DNA of 64,000 nucleotides from Prevotella sp. (GTDB taxonomy: Bacteria > Bacteroidota > Bacteroidia > Bacteroidales > Bacteroidaceae). Position 1 is the stretch's first letter; every line of letters starts with the position of its first letter. The notes beneath the pieces were generated by a model. It searched no databases. It was not told where the DNA came from and was given only the letters and a program-made list of their open reading frames with translations. Location of the stretch: assembly GCA_022771625.1 (NCBI GenBank), contig JALFCW010000015.1, positions 1 through 64,000 of the forward strand, in the 5' to 3' direction. A program made the translations under genes and the position numbers. Positions 33,744-42,182 of this stretch are shown here, piece after piece.

Positions 33744-34513
33744 AAAAGACAGCTTATGACGTGATACTGTATTTGGTGGCTTTCGCCGCCATACAGATAA
33801 TAGTATCGTTTGGAACATTATTGGGCAAACCATTCGGATTGCAGCCCGACGACCCGATAATGCTGGTGGCAATATCCGCCACGGCAAGTATCATCACCCT
33901 GCTATTATTCCTGTGGAGGAAATGGACACCCGTGGGCAAGACCTACATTCAATCGAAGCCATGGGCAACGCTGATATGGAGTGGAGTAGCTGCCATTGGA
34001 GTGGTGATACCGTCGGTGTGGCTACAGGAGCAGATGCCCGCATTGCCCGACACAGCCGGAGATACATTACAAAAGATAATCTCCACCCCCGGTGGATATT
34101 TTGTGATAGCATTGTTGGCGCCCGTGGTGGAGGAAGTGGTGTTCAGGGGAGCTATATTGAGAAAGCTACTTTCGGGGATGAGGAGTAAATGGGGAGCGAT
34201 ATGTATATCAGCGATAATGTTTGCACTTGTGCATGCCAATCCCGCGCAGATGCCCCATGCTTTTCTGATGGGATGGCTGATGGGATGGCTGTATATGAGG
34301 ACGGGAAGCATCGTGCCCGGGGTGGTGTTCCATTGGGCTAATAATACGGTGGCTTATCTTATGACTGTGGCTTATCCCGGAGATGAGACAAAACTGGTGG
34401 ATATTTTTGGAGGAAATGAGAATGCGGTGTGGATGAGTGTAGTATTCTCGATGTGTATTTTTATTCCGGCTCTATTCCAATTGAATATATGGACAAAGAA
34501 GAGGGGTCGCTAA
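33740..34513 (+). CDS. CPBP family intramembrane glutamic protease
   Basis: A 257-residue membrane protein with about seven to eight hydrophobic segments. The Abi/CPBP motifs are clear: EEVVFRGAI (motif 1, paired glutamates and arginine), FALVHANP (motif 2) and GVVFHWANN (motif 3). Members are intramembrane metallo- or glutamic proteases; roles range from prenyl-protein processing to bacteriocin immunity, and the substrate here is unknown. The ATG overlaps the ribF stop (ATGA). The stop codon lies inside a hairpin (34503-34526). Confidence 0.9.
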   Translation: MKKTAYDVILYLVAFAAIQIIVSFGTLLGKPFGLQPDDPIMLVAISATASIITLLLFLWRKWTPVGKTYIQSKPWATLIWSGVAAIGVVIPSVWLQEQMPALPDTAGDTLQKIISTPGGYFVIALLAPVVEEVVFRGAILRKLLSGMRSKWGAICISAIMFALVHANPAQMPHAFLMGWLMGWLYMRTGSIVPGVVFHWANNTVAYLMTVAYPGDETKLVDIFGGNENAVWMSVVFSMCIFIPALFQLNIWTKKRGR

Positions 34514-34526
34514 AAGAAGCGACCCC
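34503..34526. terminator. Hairpin at the end of the CPBP gene
   Basis: GGGGTCGCT (34503-34511) pairs with AGCGACCCC (34518-34526) around AAAAGA, spanning the stop codon. No U-tract follows, so termination strength is uncertain; it lies between convergent genes. Confidence 0.6.
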
Positions 34527-34629
34527 TTACAATGTTAGTATGTTATGAAAAATTTGAGAGAACAGAAACTTCACAGTTTCTTTTTTGTTTTACTAAACAT
34601 GATTTAATATTATAGAGAAAGCATAGAAA

Positions 34630-35160
34630 TTATCTAATGTTGTGCTCGACGGCGATCTCGGGCTTTATCGAGTCGGACATCGTCTTGATACTCTTGACGG
34701 CAATAGAGTCGGTGACTGTTTGATCGACGCCAGCCGTAACCATTCCGTTGTCGATTTTGGCAGTGTCGGCAGCAAGCATCTGGGGTGCGGCAGGTTCCTG
34801 GGGGCGATAGCCCATCGACCACTGGGCGGCATCCCCAATGGTGAGCACCATAGCCACGACAGCAGCAGCCTTGAAGATCGGTTTGAGATAAGAACCGAAT
34901 GACACCACCTTGGCCTTCACCACCTTTGGATTATCCTCAATGTCGTCGTAGATGGCAGCAAGCACCTTTTTGTCGAAATCATCTCCGAGAGGCGATTCGC
35001 TGGCTGCCTGTTTCTGATATTCAAACAGACTGCGGTATTTTAGAAGTCGTGCAGGTACGTCCTTCTGGCTAAAGAAGGTGCGCAGGATTGATTCCTCCTC
35101 ATTGGTGGTCTCGCAATCCCAATAGCGTTCGAGCAACTGTTCAATATACTTATAGTCCAT
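34630..35160 (-). CDS. Single-pass membrane protein next to an ECF sigma gene, probable anti-sigma factor
   Basis: A 176-residue protein from MDYKYIEQLLERYW (an in-frame codon two residues earlier is also open). The acidic N-terminal cytoplasmic part (1-88) contains LERYWDCETTNEEE, a pattern common in Bacteroidetes proteins encoded behind ECF sigma factors. One membrane helix (about 93-112) is followed by a roughly 60-residue periplasmic tail. No zinc-binding HxxxCxxC motif is present. Its start overlaps the sigma gene end, so the pair is translationally coupled. The anti-sigma role is inferred from context. Confidence 0.65.
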   Translation of the reverse strand: MDYKYIEQLLERYWDCETTNEEESILRTFFSQKDVPARLLKYRSLFEYQKQAASESPLGDDFDKKVLAAIYDDIEDNPKVVKAKVVSFGSYLKPIFKAAAVVAMVLTIGDAAQWSMGYRPQEPAAPQMLAADTAKIDNGMVTAGVDQTVTDSIAVKSIKTMSDSIKPEIAVEHNIR

Positions 35161-35668
35161 AATCATCTGTTTCTGAAAATTTCTTTTTAATCGTTTGTCG
35201 AGCCCTAAACAAAGTGACTTTCACCTGTTCTTCGGTCATCTGCATTACATTTGCAATTTCCTTGTAGCTCCTGCCCTCGAAGTCCCTGAGCTGAATGACG
35301 CTTTTTTGCTTCTCCGGCAAATGGTCGATCAGGTGTTTTACGAGCTTCACTCTTTCGCTCATTTGCACCATCACTTCCGGGTTAGATGAATAAGATGTGT
35401 CGGCTGCCATATATTGTGTCTCATCAAGACTCTCGCTGAGATTGTCGGCGCGTTTTATACGGTCGAGAGCGAGATTTCGGCAGATGGAGTAGCAGAAGGC
35501 CTCAATGGATTCTATCTCATTCCAAGAGTCTTGCTTTTTCCACACCTTTATCAGTGTTTCCTGAACAATATCCTCTGCCTCCGCGTTGTTGAGAGTGATG
35601 CGGAGAGCCAATCTGAAGAGCTTGTTCTTCAGTGGCAGGATATCGTTGCGAAAGCTGATTTTTTCCAT
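35150..35668 (-). CDS. ECF-family RNA polymerase sigma factor
   Basis: A 172-residue sigma-70-like factor with only regions 2 and 4. Region 2 shows NAEAEDIVQETLIKVWKK and FCYSICRNLALDRIKR; region 4 shows LPEKQKSVIQLRDFEG, then SYKEIANVMQMTEEQVKVTL as the -35 reading helix-turn-helix. It directs polymerase to a small stress or envelope regulon. No TonB-dependent receptor or susD genes lie beside it, unlike many Bacteroidetes ECF systems. It is followed directly by a putative membrane anti-sigma factor. Confidence 0.93.
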   Translation of the reverse strand: MEKISFRNDILPLKNKLFRLALRITLNNAEAEDIVQETLIKVWKKQDSWNEIESIEAFCYSICRNLALDRIKRADNLSESLDETQYMAADTSYSSNPEVMVQMSERVKLVKHLIDHLPEKQKSVIQLRDFEGRSYKEIANVMQMTEEQVKVTLFRARQTIKKKFSETDDYGL

Positions 35669-35732
35669 CTCTCTATTTGGAAGACGATTGAAAAGGGGTT
35701 TTGTTACACTTGATTATGTTAAAATATATAAA

Positions 35733-36509
35733 TTAGATAATAACTGTTCCGGAGTCTTGTCCGAGGGCATCAGCCTTGGTGATGACCACTTTGTTCACTC
35801 CCGCCTGAATGGCATCGAGGGCATTCTCTATCTTGGGAATCATACCGCCGGCAATCGTTCCGTCGGCGACATAACGATTGAAATCTTCGCGGGTGATAAC
35901 AGGGATGACACTATCGTCGTCATCAGGATTAGACAGGACACCCTTTTTCTCAAAACAGAAAGTGAGAGTGACATCATAATAAGGAGCAAGAGCCTTTGCC
36001 GTTTCGGCAGCGATGGTGTCGGCATTGGTATTGAGGATATTACCTTGTCCGTTGTGGGTGAGTGGTGCCATGACGGGAGTGATGCCAGCCTCGATGAGGG
36101 TAGATAGCATACGGCCGTCGGCCTTATCCACATCCCCCACAAAACCATAGTCGATACCATTTTTCAGGGGGCGCTTGTGAGAGCGGATGACATCCACATC
36201 AGCACCAGTAAGACCGAGGGCATTGACACCAGCAGCCTGAAGTTTTGCCACCACATTCTTGTTAACGAGTCCGCCATACACCATTGTTACCACTTCGAGC
36301 ATGTCGGCGTCGGTGATACGACGTCCATTCACCATTTTAGTTTCTATACCCAGTTGTGCAGCCACCTTGGTGGCACGACGGCCACCTCCATGCACAAGTA
36401 CTTTCTTGCCTTCTACCGATGAGAAATCGGAAAGAAGACGGGACAGTTGAGTTTCATCCTCTACAACTGCCCCTCCTACCTTTATAATATTAATAATATC
36501 TTTATTCAT
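35733..36509 (-). CDS. argB: N-acyl-glutamate kinase (acetyl- or succinylglutamate kinase)
   Basis: A 258-residue amino-acid-kinase fold enzyme. It shows the phosphate-binding IIKVGGAVV (K10), VLVHGGGRRAT (38-48), NGRRITDADMLEVV and NILNTNADTIAAETAKAL. It phosphorylates N-acyl-L-glutamate in arginine synthesis. The substrate-binding segment (NGRRITDAD) differs from the canonical GLRVTD, as in Bacteroidetes enzymes that use N-succinylglutamate, so the acyl group is uncertain. It lies 2 nt downstream of speA, linking arginine synthesis to its decarboxylation. Confidence 0.92.
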   Translation of the reverse strand: MNKDIINIIKVGGAVVEDETQLSRLLSDFSSVEGKKVLVHGGGRRATKVAAQLGIETKMVNGRRITDADMLEVVTMVYGGLVNKNVVAKLQAAGVNALGLTGADVDVIRSHKRPLKNGIDYGFVGDVDKADGRMLSTLIEAGITPVMAPLTHNGQGNILNTNADTIAAETAKALAPYYDVTLTFCFEKKGVLSNPDDDDSVIPVITREDFNRYVADGTIAGGMIPKIENALDAIQAGVNKVVITKADALGQDSGTVII

Positions 36510-36511
36510 AG

Positions 36512-38404
36512 TTATTCTAAATATGTATATCCATATAGACCGGAACGATAATTAGAGAGGAACTCCTTGCCCTCCTCAAGAGTTATCTTGCCAGCCTTGA
36601 CACTCTTAGTGACCCATATCTCCAACTGGCGAACAAGTTTCTTGGGGTCGTACTGCACATAGTCGAGCACCTCAGCCACTGTTTCGCCATCAATCACCTG
36701 GTCGATGTGATAGTGGTCGTCCTTCACGCTGACATGGACGGCAGTGGTGTCGCCAAAGAGATTGTGCATATCACCAAGAATCTCCTGATAAGCTCCCACG
36801 AGGAACACACCGAGATAATACGGTTCGCTCTTGCGCAGGGTGTGAACGGGCAGGATATGAGAGTTGTTGCGATTGGTGACGAAGTTGGCAATCTTTCCGT
36901 CGCTGTCGCAAGTGATGTCCTGAAGCGTTGCACTGCGTGTGGGTCGCTCGTTGAGCCTTTGTATAGGCATAATCGGGAAGAGTTGGTCGATAGCCCATGA
37001 GTCGGGCAGTGACTGGAAGAGCGAGAAATTGCAGAAATACTTGTCGGCAAGCAGTTTGTCGAGATTCATCAATTCCTCAGGAGTATGCTTGAGATGCTTT
37101 GCCAGGATATTTATCTCATGGCATACACTCCAGTACATACTCTCGATCTCGGCACGAGTCTTGAGATCCACGAGTCCGTGGGTGAAGAGGTCGAGACATT
37201 CTTCACGTATCTGTTCGGCATCATGCCAGTCCTCGAGCATAGAGCGCGGATTGAGGTTATCCCAGATATCATAGAGGTCCTTGACCAACTGATGACTGTT
37301 CTCATCAGGCTCATATTCCTCGGGCATCTCGGGCAGAGAAGCCGTTTCGAGAACATCGATGACGAGCACCGAGTGATGGGCAGTAAGAGAGCGTCCACTC
37401 TCGGTGATAAGATTAGGATGAGGAAGGTCGTGCTTGTTGGCAGCATCTACGAAAGTATAGATACAGTCGTTGACATACTCTTGGATGGAGTAGTTGACCG
37501 AACTCTCGCTACTAGGAGAGCGAGTGCCGTCATAGTCAACACCGAGTCCACCGCCGCAATCCACGAAATCCACATTATATCCCATCTTGTGGAGCTGTAC
37601 ATAGAACATCGATGCCTCGCGCAAAGCAGCCTGAATACGACGAATCTTAGTTATTTGGCTACCGATATGGAAATGAATCAGACGGAGGCAGTCGCGCATA
37701 CCCTTCTTGTCGAGGAGTTCGAGCGCCTCCAAGAGTTCGGTGCTGGTGAGTCCAAACTTACTAGCATCTCCCCCACTTTCCTCCCATTTGCCACTACCGG
37801 AAGAAGCCAGTTTGATACGAATACCGAGATTAGGCCTGACATTCAGTTTTTTTGCCTCGCGTGCGATCAGTTCCAGTTCATTAGGTTTCTCGACCACGAT
37901 GAAGATCCTCTTGCCCATTTTCTGAGCGAGGAGAGCGAGTTCGATATAGCTTTGGTCCTTATATCCATTACAGATAATGAGCGAGTCGCTTTGGCATTGC
38001 ACAGCAATAACCGCATGGAGTTCGGGTTTGGAACCCGCCTCAAGACCGAGGTTAAACTTTCGTCCATGACTGATAATCTCCTCGACCACCGGTTGCATCT
38101 GATTGGTCTTAATCGGATATATTATAAAGTTTTCAGCCTTGTATTCATATTCCTCGGCAGCCTTTTTAAAGCAGCTGCTAGTTTTCTCGATACGATTGTC
38201 GAGAATGTCCGGGAATCTCAAAAGCACAGGTGTAGTGACGTCACGAAGCGCCAGTTCGTCCATCACTTCACGGATGTCGATTTGGGTGTCGTTTTTACAA
38301 GGTGTGACATAGACATCACCTTCTTCATTAATACCAAAATAGGAGGTGCCCCAACCATTGATGTTGTAGAGCTCTTTCGAGTCTTCTATAGTCCACTTTT
38401 TCAT
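36512..38404 (-). CDS. speA: Biosynthetic arginine decarboxylase
   Basis: A 630-residue PLP enzyme of the alanine-racemase-like decarboxylase group. K99 in IIYPIKTNQ is the PLP-binding lysine; the barrel then shows GLEAGSKPEL, RIHFHIGS-type LIHFHIGSQI and VDCGGGLGVDYDG. A conserved C-terminal HxxxHxxF-type region and LFLVGAYQEILGDMHNLF complete it. It converts arginine to agmatine for polyamine synthesis in the cytoplasm. Its start overlaps the aroK stop by 4 nt, and argB follows 2 nt after its stop. Confidence 0.96.
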   Translation of the reverse strand: MKKWTIEDSKELYNINGWGTSYFGINEEGDVYVTPCKNDTQIDIREVMDELALRDVTTPVLLRFPDILDNRIEKTSSCFKKAAEEYEYKAENFIIYPIKTNQMQPVVEEIISHGRKFNLGLEAGSKPELHAVIAVQCQSDSLIICNGYKDQSYIELALLAQKMGKRIFIVVEKPNELELIAREAKKLNVRPNLGIRIKLASSGSGKWEESGGDASKFGLTSTELLEALELLDKKGMRDCLRLIHFHIGSQITKIRRIQAALREASMFYVQLHKMGYNVDFVDCGGGLGVDYDGTRSPSSESSVNYSIQEYVNDCIYTFVDAANKHDLPHPNLITESGRSLTAHHSVLVIDVLETASLPEMPEEYEPDENSHQLVKDLYDIWDNLNPRSMLEDWHDAEQIREECLDLFTHGLVDLKTRAEIESMYWSVCHEINILAKHLKHTPEELMNLDKLLADKYFCNFSLFQSLPDSWAIDQLFPIMPIQRLNERPTRSATLQDITCDSDGKIANFVTNRNNSHILPVHTLRKSEPYYLGVFLVGAYQEILGDMHNLFGDTTAVHVSVKDDHYHIDQVIDGETVAEVLDYVQYDPKKLVRQLEIWVTKSVKAGKITLEEGKEFLSNYRSGLYGYTYLE

Positions 38405-38931
38405 TCTTGTCCGATTAGATCTAATATATTAGTTACTGATATTTGAATTTTCTCATAATTGTCCATTAAACTGACATCGAGCACATACTTGGCCTTAGAG
38501 TAAAAAGGTTCGCGTATTTGCAATTGCTCCTTGATGAAGCAGATGAGCTGTTCGGGAGTTTTGTTTTTGAGTAGAGGTCGCTCGGTTTTCCCCATGAGCA
38601 AGTGCTTGTAGAGCACTTCGGGCGAGGCCTTGAGATAGATGACATCCCCCTGCCCGTTCATATAATCCATATTGTCGAAGAAGCACGGAGTGCCTCCCCC
38701 ACAACTGATGATGACATTTTCAAACTCCGCCACCTCGTGAAGCATGTTGCGCTCAATCAACCTGAAGCCCTCTTCGCCCCTTTCTGCAAAAATCTGCGGA
38801 ACAGTTTTGTGCATACGGCTTTCGATATACCAGTCGAGGTCGTAGAAGGGCAGTCCCATCTGTTTAGACAGAGCCTTGCCAACCGTAGTTTTTCCGGCTC
38901 CCATATAGCCGATGAGGATTATCCTTTTCAT
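38401..38931 (-). CDS. aroK: Shikimate kinase
   Basis: A 176-residue P-loop kinase: Walker A GYMGAGKTT (8-16), the shikimate-binding DLDWYIE with D at about 32-34, RLIERNMLHEV and CGGGTPCF (77-84). It phosphorylates shikimate in the aromatic amino acid pathway. Start and stop overlap topA and speA by 4 nt each, so topA-aroK-speA are translationally coupled. The LID arginine is in the KTERPLL segment. Confidence 0.95.
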   Translation of the reverse strand: MKRIILIGYMGAGKTTVGKALSKQMGLPFYDLDWYIESRMHKTVPQIFAERGEEGFRLIERNMLHEVAEFENVIISCGGGTPCFFDNMDYMNGQGDVIYLKASPEVLYKHLLMGKTERPLLKNKTPEQLICFIKEQLQIREPFYSKAKYVLDVSLMDNYEKIQISVTNILDLIGQE

Positions 38932-41243
38932 TTCTTCTTAACAGGAGTAGAGTCAATAATGTTCTTACATTCCTCGTATGTGAGTTGGGCAGCCCTGTCG
39001 TGCATATTCTTAGGCAGACGATAGTTGGTGCCATCATATTGTATATAAGGTCCATATCTTCCATTAAGGACCTCCATCTTGGGATCTTCCTCAAAACTCT
39101 TGATATGACGTTGCTGCTCCTGTTGGCGCTTACCATTGATGAGAGCCACGGCATCATCGAGAGAAATGGTATAAGGATCCATCTCCTTAGGAACGGACAC
39201 GTATTTCTTGTCGTGGAGAATATAAGGACCGAAGCGACCAGTTCCTACGGAAACCGTCTTGCCCTCGAATTTGCCGAGATCGCGCGGGAGTTTAAACAGT
39301 TCCAATGCCTCCTCGAGAGTGATACTCTCCATACTATATTCAGACGGCAGCTGAGCAAACTTTGGTTTTTCCTTGTCCTCGGCATCACCAATCTGGACAA
39401 CCGGTCCGAAGCGTCCGATTTTCACATATACCGGTTTGTTGCTCTTTGTGTCGAAGCCCAACTGTCGTTCTCCAGCCTTATGCTCAGCACGGATATTCAT
39501 AGTGTTCTCCACAACCGGTTCGAAATCCTTATAGAAATCACGCATCATGTCGGTCCATTTCTCATTACCCTCGGCAATCTCGTCAAACTTCTGTTCCACC
39601 TTAGCAGTGAAGTTATAGTCCATGATACTGGGGAAATACTGCAGGAGGAAGTCGTTCACCACAATACCGATATCGGTAGGCATGAGTTTTCCCTTGTCAC
39701 CGCCAGTAATCTCGGTACGGGTTTTCTCAGTGATTTGCTTTCCCTTGAGCACAATCGACTCAAACTGTCGTTCCTCGCCCTTCTTATCACCCTTGTGCAC
39801 ATATTCGCGCTGCTGGATGGTGCTAATCGTAGGAGCGTAGGTAGAAGGACGTCCGATACCCAATTCTTCAAGTTTGTGAACAAGACTAGCCTCGGTGTAT
39901 CTCATCGGGCTGAGAGTGTAACGTTGCAATGCAGCCACCTCGCGTCGTTGCAGGGGTTGTCCCTCAGATATCGGCGGAAGCATGCGTGTGCCCTCGGCAT
40001 CCATCTGCTCGTCATCATCAGTAGATTCATGATATACCTTAATAAATCCGTCGAATTTCACTACCTCACCATTTGCAACAAACTGTTCATCGAGACCAGT
40101 GCCCGAGATATTGACAGTAGTCTTCTCGATCTCGGCATCAGCCATCTGACTGGCAATGGTGCGCTTCCAAATAAGTTCATAGAGACGTTTTTCCTGGGCA
40201 CGTCCCTCAATGGTAGAAGCTGTCATATCGGTAGGACGGATTGCCTCGTGAGCCTCCTGTGCACCTTTGGACTGAGTGTGGAACTGTCGTGGTTTACTAT
40301 ACTTGTCGCCCCACAGTTGGCATATCTCTTCCTTGCTGCCGTTGATACACAATGCAGAAAGATTGACAGAGTCGGTACGCATGTAGGTGATCTTACCGTT
40401 TTCATACAAGTGCTGGGCGATAGTCATTGTCTGAGACACAGTGAATCCCAACTTACGTGCGGCCTCCTGCTGCAATGTAGATGTAGTGAAGGGAGGAGCC
40501 GGAGAGCGCTTTAATGGTTTCTTAGTAACGGCATCCGCCTTGAACTCAGCCTGCTGACATTTGTCGAGGAAAGCCAGCACTTCGTCGCGACTCTTAAACC
40601 TAGCAGGCAGTTCGGCCTTTACCTCAGACATTGCCCCATCCTTGTCCTCCACGGCAAAGATGGCATTTATTCTGTAATAAGACTCGCTCTTGAAGTTTTG
40701 TATTTCCCTTTCACGCTCAACGATAAGTCGGACGGCAACACTCTGGACACGACCGGCGGAGAGTGCAGGTTTAACCTTGCGCCACAATACCGGTGACAAC
40801 TTGAATCCCACAATGCGGTCGAGGACACGTCGAGCCTGTTGTGCATTAACGAGATTCATGTCGATATGTCGTGGATTCTTGATAGCCTCAAGAATGGCGG
40901 GTTTTGTGATTTCGTGGAATACGATACGGCTTGTCTTTTTCTCGTCAAGTCCGAGCACCTCGCACAAGTGCCAGGATATAGACTCTCCCTCGCGGTCCTC
41001 ATCGGAAGCCAACCATACCTTTTCGGCAGTTTTGGCATTAGCCTTAAGTTCCTTCACCACCTTTACCTTTTCCTCGGGTATTTCGTAGGAAGGCTGCAAG
41101 GTATCCATATCTATACTTATTTCCTTTTTCTTCAAGTCTCTGATATGACCATAGCTCGACATAACCTTAAAGTCATCACCGAGAAACTTTTCAATAGTCT
41201 TCGCCTTGGCAGGAGACTCTACTATTACAAGATTTTTCTGCAT
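38928..41243 (-). CDS. topA: DNA topoisomerase I
   Basis: A 771-residue type IA topoisomerase counted from MQKNLVIVESPAKAKTIEKF; an open extension of 19 residues upstream runs into the promoter and is rejected. The Toprim domain carries VIVESPAKAKT (6-16) and DEDREGE (81-87). The active-site tyrosine is Y287 in ITYMRTDSVNLS. Instead of C-terminal zinc ribbons it has repeated GRFGP/GRYGPY-type modules, the topoisomerase C-terminal repeat found in Bacteroidetes and Actinobacteria. It relaxes negative supercoils. First gene of the topA-aroK-speA-argB unit. Confidence 0.97.
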   Translation of the reverse strand: MQKNLVIVESPAKAKTIEKFLGDDFKVMSSYGHIRDLKKKEISIDMDTLQPSYEIPEEKVKVVKELKANAKTAEKVWLASDEDREGESISWHLCEVLGLDEKKTSRIVFHEITKPAILEAIKNPRHIDMNLVNAQQARRVLDRIVGFKLSPVLWRKVKPALSAGRVQSVAVRLIVEREREIQNFKSESYYRINAIFAVEDKDGAMSEVKAELPARFKSRDEVLAFLDKCQQAEFKADAVTKKPLKRSPAPPFTTSTLQQEAARKLGFTVSQTMTIAQHLYENGKITYMRTDSVNLSALCINGSKEEICQLWGDKYSKPRQFHTQSKGAQEAHEAIRPTDMTASTIEGRAQEKRLYELIWKRTIASQMADAEIEKTTVNISGTGLDEQFVANGEVVKFDGFIKVYHESTDDDEQMDAEGTRMLPPISEGQPLQRREVAALQRYTLSPMRYTEASLVHKLEELGIGRPSTYAPTISTIQQREYVHKGDKKGEERQFESIVLKGKQITEKTRTEITGGDKGKLMPTDIGIVVNDFLLQYFPSIMDYNFTAKVEQKFDEIAEGNEKWTDMMRDFYKDFEPVVENTMNIRAEHKAGERQLGFDTKSNKPVYVKIGRFGPVVQIGDAEDKEKPKFAQLPSEYSMESITLEEALELFKLPRDLGKFEGKTVSVGTGRFGPYILHDKKYVSVPKEMDPYTISLDDAVALINGKRQQEQQRHIKSFEEDPKMEVLNGRYGPYIQYDGTNYRLPKNMHDRAAQLTYEECKNIIDSTPVKKK

Positions 41244-41271
41244 AATCCTTTGTACATTTATAAATTTGGGT

Positions 41272-41280
41272 GCAAAAGTA
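41272..41280 (-). promoter_or_regulatory. -7 promoter element of topA
   Basis: The minus strand reads TACTTTTGC, 28 nt before the ATG at 41243. It favours the shorter topA start. Confidence 0.65.
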
Positions 41281-41351
41281 AACAAAAAACTTTCTACCAC
41301 CTTATAATATAGGAATATTTTTATATTTTTTAAGGTTTGAAAATGCTTTTT

Positions 41352-41387
41352 AAAATGAAGAATGAAGAATACATTTTAAATGAAGAA
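41352..41387. repeat. 36-bp direct repeat, left copy
   Basis: A perfect copy, opening AAAATGAAGAATGAAGAATA, of 41891-41926; it contains three AATGAAG-type heptamers. Confidence 0.9.
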
Positions 41388-41459
41388 CTGGAGATAGACC
41401 ACAAAATGTCTTTTCTAGCTCAGCCGGGGACAGCTGAAGGTTTTTTCTACCTCACCCGT

Positions 41460-41627
41460 CCTCTCCTGCTAGGAGAGGCTCCACCTCTCCCCCGGCCCCC
41501 TCTCCTCAGGAGAGGGCTCCAACCGGTAAACCGGCTGTTCCGTACTCACAAACAAGCTCTCGCCCCTGCGGGGTTGCTCGTAGAGTTTTACGCAACAGAG
41601 TTGCGATTGTTTATGCGCCGAAGGCGC
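41460..41627. repeat. Row of six short perfect hairpins
   Basis: CCTCTCCT/AGGAGAGG (41460-41478), CCCTCTCCT/AGGAGAGGG (41498-41516), CCGG/CCGG (41523-41534), CCCC/GGGG (41563-41573), CGCAAC/GTTGCG (41591-41605) and GCGCC/GGCGC (41615-41627). They are spaced by 5-30 nt on a C-rich plus strand. Confidence 0.8.
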
Positions 41628-41890
41628 GGCTGACGCACAAGGAGATGGGTTATTGATGATGGATGATTTAGGCACGGATGGACACGGCTTAAAAAGACAC
41701 GGCTGGGCTGAGCGATGGAATGGCTTAATTTGCCTTAAGGCTATACAAAGTATAGACACGGCTCGTTTGCGCAGAAAAACAAACTAAGCAGCGAACTTGC
41801 GCAAGCAAGCCGTAACCACGAAGTGCCGTGGATTATTTCTATGCGGAGCTAAGCCGTGACTTTGAAAAAGCCGTGGATTTCCGTGCCAAA

Positions 41891-41926
41891 AAAATGAAGA
41901 ATGAAGAATACATTTTAAATGAAGAA
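41891..41926. repeat. 36-bp direct repeat, right copy
   Basis: Identical to 41352-41387, start-to-start distance 539 bp; flanking bases differ on both sides. Confidence 0.9.
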
Positions 41927-41974
41927 TGAAATCTGTGATAATCAAAATATCTTTGATATTTAATAATCTGTGGA

Positions 41975-42062
41975 AATCTGTGATAATCTGTGGACAAAAA
42001 AGTCAGTGGATTAAAAATAATCTGTGATAATCTGTGGATAAAAAAGTCTGTGGATAAAAGCT
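41975..42062. repeat. 44-bp tandem repeat with DnaA-box-like 9-mers
   Basis: Two copies (41975-42018 and 42019-42062) open AATCTGTGATAATCTGTGGA. TGTGGATAA, the reverse complement of the DnaA box TTATCCACA, is perfect at 42033-42041 and 42049-42057; TGTGGACAA and TGTGGAAAT variants are nearby. Confidence 0.8.
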
Positions 42063-42120
42063 GAATATATAAAAATAATAAAAAAATGATGGATTTTAAG
42101 ATATTCTCGATTTTTTTTCT

Positions 42121-42129
42121 TACTTTTGC
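42121..42129 (+). promoter_or_regulatory. -7 promoter element of the pta-ackA operon
   Basis: The plus strand reads TACTTTTGC, 53 nt before the ATG at 42183. Confidence 0.65.
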
Positions 42130-42182
42130 AACGTGAAATTGCAAAGTAAAGATTACAAAAAAACATATTTAAGAAACAAACT

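Larger units (their letters stand above)
41244..42182. other. Gene-free island of about 940 bp between topA and pta
   Basis: No credible coding sequence. In order: the topA promoter (41272-41280), the left copy of a 36-bp direct repeat (41352-41387), a row of short hairpins (41460-41627), a stretch with repeated CACGGCT words (41680-41880), the right 36-bp copy (41891-41926), a 44-bp tandem repeat (41975-42062), an AT-rich run and the pta promoter (42121-42129). A 98-codon open frame at 41337-41633 reads through hairpins and is not accepted. Confidence 0.8.

Noticed and set aside
37085..38446. 453-codon open frame antisense to speA and the aroK end
   Set aside because: The sense strand is a full-length arginine decarboxylase with PLP lysine. 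The antisense product has no recognisable motif or signal.
38985..40514. 509-codon open frame on the plus strand antisense to topA
   Set aside because: The minus strand encodes a complete topoisomerase I with Toprim and active-site tyrosine motifs. The antisense frame shows no domain or promoter and reflects codon bias of the sense gene.
41337..41633. 98-codon open frame in the topA-pta gap
   Set aside because: It reads through several hairpins and proline-rich palindromes (LLLGEAPPLPRPPLL), has no relatives I recognise, and lies within repeat DNA.
41891..42062. Chromosomal origin of replication
   Set aside because: DnaA-box-like words are there, but no dnaA or other origin-linked genes are near, and similar TCTGTGGATAA repeats are known as dispersed elements; kept only as a finding to test.
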